Shown: in pieces, positions 1 to 6,346 of the stretch
Layout: every line of letters starts with the position of its first letter
How positions within the stretch are numbered: position 1 is the stretch's first letter
Origin: Candidatus Saccharimonadales bacterium
Lineage (GTDB): Bacteria; Patescibacteriota; Saccharimonadia; Saccharimonadales; UBA4665
Length of the DNA stretch: 11,186 bases
Direction of reading: 5' to 3'
Assembly (NCBI GenBank): GCA_025450135.1
Contig: JANWHZ010000013.1
Location: 1-11,186 of the forward strand
The notes under the pieces: generated by a model
What the model saw: only the letters and a program-made list of their open reading frames with translations
Database searches by the model: none
Told to the model about the DNA's origin: nothing
Program-made: the position numbers and the translations under genes

Positions 1-1
1 A

Positions 2-9
2 GCTACCAT
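2..9 (+). promoter_or_regulatory. Putative -10 box (GCTACCAT) for gtrA, leaderless arrangement
   Basis: GCTACCAT contains TACCAT, a TAnnnT-type -10 hexamer, and ends 7 bases before the gtrA ATG. Transcription would begin at or next to the start codon. The -35 region lies outside the window. Support comes mainly from the same layout at four other genes in this window. Confidence 0.4.
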
Positions 10-16
10 ACACTAC

Positions 17-436
17 ATGCGAATAGACGCACTGAAGCATCTAAGTAACCACACGAAGCGGTACGTTACGGTTGGTGTCATTGTTTATGCCATCGAGCTT
101 GTAGTCATTGCTGTTGGGCAAAAGTGTGGGCTGTCAGCAGTCGCTGCAGTTGGCCTAAGTTTTTGGGTTGGCCTCGTCACCTCATTCGTGTTGCAAAAGC
201 TGGTGACGTTTCGAGATAAACGAACCCATACGGCGGTACTGGTGCCACAGGTAGCAGCATTTAGCTTGCTCGTCTTATTCAATTTTGGGTTTACGCTGCT
301 GGTGACCCAATTGCTCTCGCGCTTAGTGCCGGCAGTAGTAACGAGAACATTGGCACTGGGCCTCACGACTATCTGGAATTTCTATCTGTATAAAACACAC
401 ATCTTTAAACAGTCCGAAACCATACCACTCGACTGA
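17..436 (+). CDS. GtrA family small membrane protein (putative lipid-linked sugar translocase)
   Basis: A 139-residue protein with four predicted membrane helices at about residues 18-35, 41-62, 77-97 and 105-124. It has the short GtrA-family (PF04138) layout and its two recurring aromatic/basic ends, FVLQKLVTF (57-65) and WNFYLYKTHIF (120-130). Family members are thought to flip or handle polyprenyl-phosphate-linked sugars for surface glycan or wall teichoic/arabinogalactan modification; the exact substrate cannot be read here. The gene faces a GtrB-like glycosyltransferase across a 7-base gap, so the usual gtrA-gtrB partners are adjacent but convergent. The ATG at 17 fits the family N-terminus and sits 7 bases after a GCTACCAT box with no Shine-Dalgarno. 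It ends in TGA, the only TGA stop among the genes here. Family assignment is firm; role is inferred. Confidence 0.88.
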   Translation: MRIDALKHLSNHTKRYVTVGVIVYAIELVVIAVGQKCGLSAVAAVGLSFWVGLVTSFVLQKLVTFRDKRTHTAVLVPQVAAFSLLVLFNFGFTLLVTQLLSRLVPAVVTRTLALGLTTIWNFYLYKTHIFKQSETIPLD

Positions 437-443
437 GCAATGT

Positions 444-1385
444 TTAGAGATTCGCTGAATTTTGCTTGTCAACGATAAACAGCGGCCGATTCTGCGCCTG
501 GACGTGAATATGGGACAAATACAGTGCCAGCAGGCCCTGTGCGGTCATAATTATCCCCACCAAAAATAACAGGAGTACACCTATCATTGCTGTACCGGTA
601 ATCCGTAAATGCAACGGGTCTGACAGTATGGGCTGTTCAATCAGAATAAACAGGCCGAATATAAACGAGAGCAGGGTTATAAGCACTCCTGCTGCACCGA
701 CTGCATATAATGGTGCAATTGATAAAGAAATAAAACTGTTGAGTGTTAATTTAACGAGCTTAGTAATGCTATACGAAGCTCGACCCGCCATGCGTTCTTT
801 CGCGTCAAACGGTATGACGGTTCGTTTGAACCCCATCCAATCGATGAGCCCGCGCGTAATACGGTTGCGCTCCGTAAATTTTACAAATTCGTCTCGCACC
901 GCTTTATCGATGAGACGATAGTCGGTCGCTCCAGGAATGAGCGTTACGTCACTAGTGGCGTTAAATAGGTGGTAAAACAGTTTCGAGCCGTACCGCTTCA
1001 CAAACCCTTCTTTTTGATTTGTTTTGCGTACACCAACCACCACTTGGTAGCCATCTTTCCATAACGCAACGAATTGCTTAATGAGTTCAGGCGGATGCTG
1101 GCCGTCGGCATCGATCATGATAACTGCATCTCCTGTTGCGTAAGATATGCCGGCGGTTGTCGCCAGTTCCTTGCCAAAGTTACGGGATAAATTGACCAGA
1201 CGAATATGCTTGTCTTTGGCAGCGAGTGCCTGTGCGATACGCAACGTGTCGTCACTGCTGCCGTCGTTTACCACGATAATTTCGTAGCTGGCAGTTACTC
1301 TTTTAAGCTCGCGCACCAATAACTTTAAAAAGTCACTAAGACTTTCTTGCTCGTTATATGCTGGCACAACGATAGATAGCTTCAT
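444..1385 (-). CDS. Family 2 glycosyltransferase, GtrB/DPM1-like, with two C-terminal membrane helices
   Basis: This 313-residue inverting GT-A glycosyltransferase opens with LSIVVPAYNEQESL (3-16). VVNDGSSDDT (38-47) follows and binds the nucleotide. The metal-binding DAD lies at 92-94 inside IDADGQHPPE. Further on are ERMAGRASYS (197-206), two membrane helices at about 222-250 and 264-290, and a cytosolic tail containing QNRPLFIV (298-305). The order is that of the bactoprenol/dolichyl-phosphate sugar transferases (GtrB, YfdH, DPM1). These move a hexose from a nucleotide sugar to polyprenyl phosphate at the inner face of the membrane. Candidate donors are GDP-mannose, made by the manC-manB pair nearby, or UDP-glucose; the sequence does not decide. 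The stop lies 7 bases from that of gtrA, its likely partner. An AGAGG lies only 2 bases before the ATG, a poor Shine-Dalgarno spacing. Confidence 0.92.
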   Translation of the reverse strand: MKLSIVVPAYNEQESLSDFLKLLVRELKRVTASYEIIVVNDGSSDDTLRIAQALAAKDKHIRLVNLSRNFGKELATTAGISYATGDAVIMIDADGQHPPELIKQFVALWKDGYQVVVGVRKTNQKEGFVKRYGSKLFYHLFNATSDVTLIPGATDYRLIDKAVRDEFVKFTERNRITRGLIDWMGFKRTVIPFDAKERMAGRASYSITKLVKLTLNSFISLSIAPLYAVGAAGVLITLLSFIFGLFILIEQPILSDPLHLRITGTAMIGVLLLFLVGIIMTAQGLLALYLSHIHVQAQNRPLFIVDKQNSANL

Positions 1386-1422
1386 TGCCTCTCACGGTTA
1401 TTATCGAGTATCTAACCATATA

Positions 1423-1431
1423 ACCATAGCA
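1423..1431 (-). promoter_or_regulatory. Putative extended -10 (TGCTATGGT) for the family 2 glycosyltransferase
   Basis: On the minus strand TGCTATGGT reads as an extended -10 (TGn plus TATGGT) about 37 bases before the ATG, giving a leader of roughly 30 bases. It lies back to back with the prs box in the same 166-base divergent spacer. A second candidate, GATAAT, lies closer to the start, so the choice is uncertain. Confidence 0.35.
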
Positions 1432-1537
1432 GACGCAATAACGTCGAGGATGTCACCCGCGAATTTTAAGCGTATGCGCGTTGTAAATAGGATGTGTGTT
1501 TGGCACAGTGTGCACGCGTCTCGGCGCGTAATTGGCT

Positions 1538-1545
1538 GCTATGAT
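1538..1545 (+). promoter_or_regulatory. prs: Putative extended -10 (TGCTATGAT) for prs, leaderless
   Basis: TATGAT (1540-1545) is preceded by TGC, making an extended -10, and ends 6 bases before the prs ATG at 1552. No Shine-Dalgarno and no good -35 at 16-18 bases are visible, as is common for extended -10 promoters. The 11-base string GCTGCTATGAT (1535-1545) recurs exactly before manC. Transcription starting at the ATG is predicted. Confidence 0.55.
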
Positions 1546-1551
1546 GAATAT

Positions 1552-2523
1552 ATGCAAACGGTACATCCTAAGCATGAGCTACGAATTATTTCCGGCAGGG
1601 CCCACCCAGCGATCGCGCAGGCTATAGCAGGCGAATTGCAAGTAGAGCTTTGCCCTGTTGAACTTGGCAATTTTGCAAACGGCGAAATTAACGTACATAT
1701 AGGCGAATCGGTCAGGGGAGATGATGTATTTGTCATCCAATCACACTGCGGAGCGGTGAATGATGCAATTCTGGAGCAGGCGATTATTATCGACGCAGTT
1801 AAGCGGGCATCGGCGCGTTCAATTACCGCGGTATGTCCGTTCTTTGCCTATGCCCGCCAGGATCGTAAAGCCACCGGTCGCGAGCCAATATCAACACGTC
1901 TCATGGTCGACATTTTGGCACGCGCCGGTGCCGACAGAATTGTCAGCGTCGACCTGCACACCGGGCAAATACAGGGCTTTATGGACGGCCCGTTCGATCA
2001 TTTAATTGCCCGGCCATTGTTCATTGATTATTTGCAAAAAAACTTCCAGAAAGAGAGTCTAATAATAGTGTCGCCGGACGCCGGGCGGGTAAAGAGCTCA
2101 GAACGCATCAGTAACGCACTTGGATGCGGTATGGCTATCGTACATAAGCATCGCTCTGTGACAAAACGCAATACGGTCGAGGCCAAGCAGCTAATAGGTG
2201 ACGTAAAAGACAAGATCTGTGTTATTACAGACGACATGATTGATACCGCGGGCACCATCTGTGCCGCTGCTGAGTTGATCATGCAGCATGGGGCGAAGGA
2301 AGTGTACGGTATTGCTACACATGGTTTATTCTGTGGTCCTGCTAAGGAGCGTATCAATGCTTCTCCACTTAAGAAAATCATTACCACGGATACCATTCCC
2401 CAAGACCCAACCTTTGACAAGGTAGTTACACTGTCGGTCGCACCGATCTTAGCCGGATCTATTCGAGCAATTTTTGCGGGCGAGTCCGTATCTGAGTTAT
2501 TTGGTGGCGAGAATCAGTTTTAA
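1552..2523 (+). CDS. prs: Ribose-phosphate pyrophosphokinase (PRPP synthetase)
   Basis: The enzyme transfers pyrophosphate from ATP to ribose-5-phosphate, giving PRPP for purine, pyrimidine and NAD salvage or synthesis in the cytosol. The 323 residues match the usual bacterial length (about 310-320). Visible landmarks are ELGNFANGEINVHI (37-50), the ATP-site stretch FFAYARQDRK (97-106), VDLHTGQIQGF (133-143) and the PRPP/ribose-phosphate loop DDMIDTAGT (227-235). The flexible catalytic loop usually reads DKRR but here is HKHR (198-201), which keeps the key Lys199 and Arg201. An in-frame ATG at 1450 would add 34 residues unlike the family, so the start is set at 1552, where the protein begins MQTVHPKHELRIISG. 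A TGCTATGAT box ends 6 bases upstream. The TAA stop overlaps the stop of the opposing glycosyltransferase. Confidence 0.96.
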   Translation: MQTVHPKHELRIISGRAHPAIAQAIAGELQVELCPVELGNFANGEINVHIGESVRGDDVFVIQSHCGAVNDAILEQAIIIDAVKRASARSITAVCPFFAYARQDRKATGREPISTRLMVDILARAGADRIVSVDLHTGQIQGFMDGPFDHLIARPLFIDYLQKNFQKESLIIVSPDAGRVKSSERISNALGCGMAIVHKHRSVTKRNTVEAKQLIGDVKDKICVITDDMIDTAGTICAAAELIMQHGAKEVYGIATHGLFCGPAKERINASPLKKIITTDTIPQDPTFDKVVTLSVAPILAGSIRAIFAGESVSELFGGENQF

Positions 2524-3611
2524 TGGTCACTTTGTGTTAACGCTTGTATGTACATCTGCCAATCATGGTCGGCCGTTGTTGCGGGCAGGTGGCGACTAAG
2601 CTCACGGGCAACGCCCGGTTCGTAGAAGTGGTGAATTGCGGCGGCAAGCGCAGTTGCGTCATCAGGCTCACACAATAGACAATCGACGCCGTCGTGCAAG
2701 CGGTCAGGTATGCTACCGACTCGTGTGGCAATAACGGGTACACCGTGGGCGAATGCTAGGTCGGCATTCTGCGTAGCGGTACCGGAGCGGTACGGTAGTA
2801 CTAACGCGTCGGCGTCAGCAAAGAGATGGGCAATAGCTTCTGCGGGCACGTATCCAGGGCGCAATGTTACGCGTTTCTCAAGTTTAAGTTTATGAGCAAG
2901 TTCCATTAGCTCGTCCTTATTCTTACCCCACATTTCGCCTGCGACGGTTAGCGTAATGTCTGATACGTCGGCCATTGCCTCAAGCAGCCTGTCGACGCCC
3001 TTATAGTGCCGCACGAGACCGAAGAAGAGGAGGTGGCGGTATAACTTACTGTGCGGCTTGCTTCGCGACGGATTGCCTGGCAAGTGGGCTGCCATCTTCA
3101 AAGTAACGACCGGTGTGTGCGACAAGCTTTGTGCCAAGGCTGCTTGTGCTTCAGAATGAACTACCACGGTATCGACGCGATTTAGTACCGATCGCGCTAG
3201 TCGTTCGTCAACAGGCCCAACCGCATGCTGCAATACATTGTGACAAATAAGCACCGTGGTCGGCCCGTTTTTGCCTAACGTCCGGAGCATATTAAGATAG
3301 ACCGGTCCCTGGATGGACGGCACCCACCACACAAAAATTACCTCATCGTAGTGTTTCAGTCGTCGTGCACATTGCCACCACCCAATTGGATTTTTCCATG
3401 ATAGGACACGGCGTGTGTTCGCAAACGGTTCGAGTTCTGGCTTGTCGGCAGGCACAAACTGTACGCCTGGGTAAAAGAACGGGTATTGGTTGCGCCACGA
3501 AATGACCTCCACGTCGTGCCCAGCACGTACTAATCGGTGGGCGAGCTCGGTGGTGTGCTGGGCAATACCTCCTTTGTACGGGTGCGTCGGTCCAATAATG
3601 GCTATCTTCAT
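2520..3611 (-). CDS. Family 4 glycosyltransferase (GT-B fold), atypical EX7E region
   Basis: A 363-residue GT-B enzyme. The N-terminal domain begins KIAIIGPTHPYKGGIAQHT (2-20), where the Gly-Gly loop binds donor or acceptor. The C-terminal nucleotide-sugar domain carries LLFFGLVRHYKGVDRLLEAM (194-213) and the donor-site stretch PYRSGTATQNADLAFAHG (273-290), followed by VPVIATRVGSIPD. The EX7E acid pair of classical GT4 enzymes is not intact (QNADLAFAHG where an E-containing motif is usual), as in some GT4 subgroups. The likely role is adding a sugar to a surface glycan or glycolipid; donor and acceptor are unknown. The start was moved from an upstream in-frame ATG at 3680 to 3611 because the family begins MKIAIIGP there and a TGCTACACT box ends 9 bases before it. 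The stop overlaps that of prs. No membrane segment was seen. Confidence 0.9.
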   Translation of the reverse strand: MKIAIIGPTHPYKGGIAQHTTELAHRLVRAGHDVEVISWRNQYPFFYPGVQFVPADKPELEPFANTRRVLSWKNPIGWWQCARRLKHYDEVIFVWWVPSIQGPVYLNMLRTLGKNGPTTVLICHNVLQHAVGPVDERLARSVLNRVDTVVVHSEAQAALAQSLSHTPVVTLKMAAHLPGNPSRSKPHSKLYRHLLFFGLVRHYKGVDRLLEAMADVSDITLTVAGEMWGKNKDELMELAHKLKLEKRVTLRPGYVPAEAIAHLFADADALVLPYRSGTATQNADLAFAHGVPVIATRVGSIPDRLHDGVDCLLCEPDDATALAAAIHHFYEPGVARELSRHLPATTADHDWQMYIQALTQSDH

Positions 3612-3620
3612 ATAAGCTGC

Positions 3621-3629
3621 AGTGTAGCA
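3621..3629 (-). promoter_or_regulatory. Putative extended -10 (TGCTACACT) for the GT4 gene, leaderless or near-leaderless
   Basis: Read on the minus strand, TGC plus TACACT ends 9 bases before the ATG whose first base is 3611. Initiation about 7 bases downstream would leave a leader of 0-3 bases. No Shine-Dalgarno is present. The box also supports 3611 over 3680 as the true start. Confidence 0.5.
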
Positions 3630-3682
3630 TGGACAACCGGCAACTGGATGGTCCCTTAGATTGTAGGGATAGAAACACATCT

Positions 3683-3696
3683 CCTATCGCAATAGG
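3683..3696. repeat. Short inverted repeat CCTAT-CGCA-ATAGG
   Basis: Five-base arms separated by four bases lie in the spacer between two divergent genes. It is not followed by a T-run on either strand, so it is more like a possible operator or chance palindrome than a terminator. Its right-hand part ATAGGTAA recurs inverted at 3816-3823. Confidence 0.25.
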
Positions 3697-3745
3697 TAAA
3701 TGAGACAGTTCAAGGATCTGCCAGGTCGAGCTGTATGATTGTCGT

Positions 3746-3773
3746 TTGCACCCACCAATTGGCGCAGTATAGT
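3746..3773 (+). promoter_or_regulatory. Candidate -35/-10 promoter for the anchored hydrolase
   Basis: TTGCAC at 3746-3751 and TATAGT at 3768-3773 are separated by 16 bases, close to consensus spacing. The predicted start falls at the end of a seven-G run, giving a leader of about 120 bases to the ATG at 3900. This differs from the leaderless genes around it. If translation starts at 3735 or 3822 the site would be internal or too close, so it depends on the start chosen. Confidence 0.35.
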
Positions 3774-3899
3774 GGGGGGGTAACCCTTCTTGCGAGTAGA
3801 ACTGCACGTTTGCTATTACCTATGCCTCAATCTGTTTTCCACATTTTCAAAGCTAGCCATGGATCCAGCAGCCACAAAGCTGCTTCTCGACCGAGTAGC

Positions 3900-5090
3900 A
3901 TGATCCCTCGGCCAGCTCCTGCCCGATACCGCCGCAGTATCGTCTACGCGCTGGTGCTGGCGGGGTTGTGCTTATGTGTTTGGATTGGGATTTTTATGAT
4001 CCAGCATACGACCAAAACCACATCGTATAATCCAATCTCCACTAGGCGGCTTAGCTATGGGCTCGATATTAACTACCACGACAGGAGCATTGGACTAGCA
4101 CGACTACCACAAGTTCTGAGCCTGGCAAGTGCGAGCGGCGCGACAGTTATTCGGACAGGTGTGGGCTGGGACGAGCTGGAACCACAACCCGGTGTTTACC
4201 AGTGGACCTCGCTTGATAAGCTGCTCCAGCTCATGCGTAGTCATCATCTGCAGCTGTTGCTGGATATCGGCGGCACACCACACTGGGATGTACCACCCGA
4301 GGCAAGCTCTTCCGCTAATGCCACCGGCTATCCACCCCTTGACTGTGGGTCAGGTGGAGATTGCCAAAGTTTCGGCACATTCATGTCAGCGCTAGCTCGG
4401 CACCTGTTGAGCTCCCCGGATAGCACGACCGTCCGGGGGATTGTGCTGCGCAACGAGCCCCAAAACAGCGCACAGAATTGGATTGGTGGCACAGCTAGCT
4501 CTTATGCTACATACCAGGCGGCCGGCTACGCTGCTGTCCATGCAGTGACCTCGCAGTGGCCAGTGCTTAACGGGGGGACGGAAGCTGCGGTGCCAGCACT
4601 CATAGACGCACGGGCACCATATAGGACAGATATGGCGTACGCCCAACAAGTCACTTCCTTTGCCATGGCATTGTATAGTGATGCAGCGTGGTGTCGCAGT
4701 CTAGATATTCTAGATGTGCATGTCGGAGATGCGGGACCGGTTTACGCATTGCAACTAGTGGACCGGTCGGAGGCGGCACTCCAAGCATGTAATGGTGGAA
4801 AAGCGGTACCTGTTTGGGTGACGGAAGTGAGCTTCTCGTCACTGGCTTCGATACAGCAACTGCCCGCGGTACAAGCCGTAGTAGGCGACGGATATGGTGG
4901 TGGTGCACCGGGCCAATCTAAGTATCTGGCTGATACCTTTCGGGCGCTTCAAGGTGATTACTCAGTAGTTGGTATCAACTGGACATTTGTAGTCGATCCC
5001 AGTGGCTCGACAGGGGCAGGGGGAGGGCTGGTAGATCAATCATGGCAACTCAAGCCTGCATACGCTGTCTTCCAAAGCCTGTCAAAGTAA
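3900..5090 (+). CDS. Membrane-anchored glycoside-hydrolase-like TIM-barrel protein (GH5/GH39 style, clan GH-A)
   Basis: From the ATG at 3900 this is a 396-residue protein with a basic start (PARYRR), one uncleaved-looking membrane helix at about 13-34, and an outside domain. The barrel starts with YGLDINYH, then SGATVIRTGVGWDELEPQPG and LLLDIGGTPHWDVPP. The strand-4 motif RNEPQN puts a likely acid/base at Glu186. WVTEVSFSS puts a likely nucleophile at Glu309, near the end of strand 7. These two glutamates and the 'E-P-G-Y-W' type opening are known from clan GH-A cellulase/xylosidase-like families; the substrate is unknown. It probably sits on the outer face of the membrane and trims a glycan made by the surrounding transferases or belonging to a partner cell (inference). 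Alternative in-frame starts at 3735 and 3822 would add 55 or 26 residues of unremarkable sequence before the helix. Only a weak GAG precedes 3900, so the start is uncertain. Confidence 0.75.
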   Translation: MIPRPAPARYRRSIVYALVLAGLCLCVWIGIFMIQHTTKTTSYNPISTRRLSYGLDINYHDRSIGLARLPQVLSLASASGATVIRTGVGWDELEPQPGVYQWTSLDKLLQLMRSHHLQLLLDIGGTPHWDVPPEASSSANATGYPPLDCGSGGDCQSFGTFMSALARHLLSSPDSTTVRGIVLRNEPQNSAQNWIGGTASSYATYQAAGYAAVHAVTSQWPVLNGGTEAAVPALIDARAPYRTDMAYAQQVTSFAMALYSDAAWCRSLDILDVHVGDAGPVYALQLVDRSEAALQACNGGKAVPVWVTEVSFSSLASIQQLPAVQAVVGDGYGGGAPGQSKYLADTFRALQGDYSVVGINWTFVVDPSGSTGAGGGLVDQSWQLKPAYAVFQSLSK

Positions 5091-5112
5091 GCTAGGGCTT
5101 ATTTTCTCTTCT
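5088..5112 (+). terminator. Weak candidate intrinsic terminator after the anchored hydrolase
   Basis: TAAGC (5088-5092) and GCTTA (5097-5101) form a 5-base stem around a TAGG loop and are followed by TTTTCTCTTCT. The stem includes the stop codon itself. The T-run is interrupted and the stem is short, so efficiency is doubtful. Confidence 0.35.
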
Positions 5113-5196
5113 CATGCTTGGCTCGGCGAAAAAGTAGGTCAGCGACCCTATTCCCTGTGGGTTGAAAAGGACTACCAACAGTGATGCGATATCATA

Positions 5197-5217
5197 GAAT
5201 GCCTCCCGAGGGCATTC
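5197..5217. repeat. Inverted repeat GAATGCC-7-GGCATTC upstream of manC
   Basis: Perfect 7-base arms (5197-5203 and 5211-5217) flank a 7-base loop. It has no T-run on either strand. It lies about 80 bases before the manC promoter box in the 221-base spacer, so it could be a terminator without a U-tail or a regulator site. The rest of that spacer shows no gene. Confidence 0.35.
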
Positions 5218-5295
5218 CCTCAGATCACCAGCATAGCGTGAGCAGTACGTAGAAGGTGGGACACTACCGCACACTCGTCGTACTGCCCGTTTGCT

Positions 5296-5303
5296 GCTAT
5301 GAT
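5296..5303 (+). promoter_or_regulatory. manC: Putative extended -10 (TGCTATGAT) for the manC-manB operon, leaderless
   Basis: TATGAT (5298-5303) preceded by TGC ends 8 bases before the manC ATG at 5312. The string GCTGCTATGAT (5293-5303) is identical to that before prs. There is no Shine-Dalgarno and no clear -35. It should drive both manC and the phosphomannomutase gene. Confidence 0.55.
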
Positions 5304-5311
5304 ATGTACCA

Positions 5312-6343
5312 ATGATCGCAGTGATAATCGCTGGAGGGTCGGGAACACGGTTGTGGCCGCTATCAACGCCGTCATACCCGAAGCATCTGCTGCACGTAAA
5401 TGGGGATGAGCGGTCCCTGTTGCAACACACGTACGAGCGTGCCACACGCTTGGCCGACGATGTGTATGTTATTTCTGAAGTTGGCCACATTCAGCACGTA
5501 CGCAATCAATTGTCGAATCTGCCAGCCGATCACTTTATTGTGGAACCGGCCCGTCGCGGCACTGCTAGCTGCATTATCGCCGCCCTCGCGCAGATTTCGA
5601 AAGACCATGACCCTGATGAGCCAGTGGCGTTCTCACCAGCTGATCATTACATTCGCGATGCCGATGGTTTCATGCACAGCTTTGCTGTGGCCGGAGAAAC
5701 TGCCAAAAGTCATGGCAGTATTGTGCTGGTTGGCGTCGAACCAGATTATCCAGCGACCGGCTTCGGGTACATCCAAAAAGCTGGTGTGCTCAAAGGCGAA
5801 GACTTTGTCTATAACGTACATTCGTTCAAAGAAAAACCAGATTACATAACTGCGAAGGCGTATTTAAACAGCGGCAGCTACTTGTGGAACGCCGGCTACT
5901 TCGTCGGTACGATTACATCGTTTGAGAGCGCCATGCGGCAGTTTGCACCGACATTGGCTAGCGGCTACCAAACACTCATGGATGCTAAACCGAAGGATTA
6001 CGAAGCGGCCTATCTCGCGCTTGAAAACGTGTCGATTGACTATGCCCTGATCGAAAAAGTGCAGGGGCTGCTGGTGGTGCCCGCCTCGTTCGACTGGATG
6101 GATCTTGGCTCGTTTGCCGACATGCACAAGGCTGTAGACCGTGACGAGCAGGGCAACCACATGCTCGGTAACGTTGAGACAGAAGAAGTCGAGAATTCAT
6201 TTATTCAGAACCATGAGGAGAAACCGGTGGCAGTTATCGGCCTCGACAACGTGGTAGTCGTGAATACGCCCGATGGTATCCTGGTGGCGCGGAAAGATTT
6301 ATCACAAAAAGTAGGAGAAATTAGTAAGCGCTTTGCTCGTTAG
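5312..6343 (+). CDS. manC: Mannose-1-phosphate guanylyltransferase (GDP-mannose pyrophosphorylase), short form
   Basis: It joins GTP and mannose-1-phosphate to give GDP-mannose and pyrophosphate, in the cytosol. The 343 residues hold the nucleotidyltransferase domain and a short C-terminal beta part only. The phosphomannose-isomerase domain of the long, two-function enzymes is absent. Motifs are the nucleotide-binding GGSGTRLWPLS (8-18) with Lys24, VEPARRGTA (77-85), SPADH (108-112), TGFGYI (149-154), FKEKPD (172-177) and LWNAGYF (191-197). SFDWMDLGSF, typical of the family, lies before the C-terminal region. The next gene begins 3 bases after the stop, so the pair is one operon that turns mannose-6-phosphate into GDP-mannose. 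The ATG at 5312 matches the family start (MIAVIIAGGSGTR), and a TGCTATGAT box ends 8 bases before it. Specificity for another hexose-1-phosphate cannot be excluded, but the motif set favours mannose. Confidence 0.93.
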   Translation: MIAVIIAGGSGTRLWPLSTPSYPKHLLHVNGDERSLLQHTYERATRLADDVYVISEVGHIQHVRNQLSNLPADHFIVEPARRGTASCIIAALAQISKDHDPDEPVAFSPADHYIRDADGFMHSFAVAGETAKSHGSIVLVGVEPDYPATGFGYIQKAGVLKGEDFVYNVHSFKEKPDYITAKAYLNSGSYLWNAGYFVGTITSFESAMRQFAPTLASGYQTLMDAKPKDYEAAYLALENVSIDYALIEKVQGLLVVPASFDWMDLGSFADMHKAVDRDEQGNHMLGNVETEEVENSFIQNHEEKPVAVIGLDNVVVVNTPDGILVARKDLSQKVGEISKRFAR

Positions 6344-6346
6344 TCC

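Larger units (their letters stand above)
3612..3899. other. Divergent intergenic region between GT4 and the anchored hydrolase
   Basis: A 288-base spacer, the longest in the window. It holds the GT4 promoter box near 3621-3629, a small inverted repeat CCTAT/ATAGG (3683-3696), and candidate promoter elements for the hydrolase: TTGCAC (3746) with TATAGT (3768), and TGCTATTAC at 3811. A run of seven G lies at 3774-3780. The hydrolase frame is open back to 3735, so part of this stretch could be coding if an earlier ATG (3735 or 3822) is used. No other gene was recognised. Confidence 0.5.

Noticed and set aside
434..436. UGA recoding as in Gracilibacteria/Absconditabacteria
   Set aside because: gtrA stops normally at TGA just before the opposing gene, and no internal TGA is needed to keep any gene open.
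1450..1551. In-frame upstream ATG that would add 34 residues to Prs
   Set aside because: The added residues are unlike any PRPP synthetase N-terminus, and the TGCTATGAT box would fall inside the gene. GAGG directly abuts that ATG, too close to serve as a ribosome binding site.
3612..3680. Upstream in-frame ATG extending the first GT4 gene by 23 residues
   Set aside because: GT4 proteins begin at MKIAIIGP; the extension is Cys/Tyr/His-rich, and the promoter-like box lies within it.
3343..3807. 154-residue minus-strand open frame across the GT4 start and the divergent spacer
   Set aside because: It runs in another frame of the GT4 gene and reads as low-quality sequence without motifs.
5092..5490. 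132-residue minus-strand open frame over the spacer and the start of manC
   Set aside because: It overlaps a well-supported gene on the other strand and shows no recognisable family motif.
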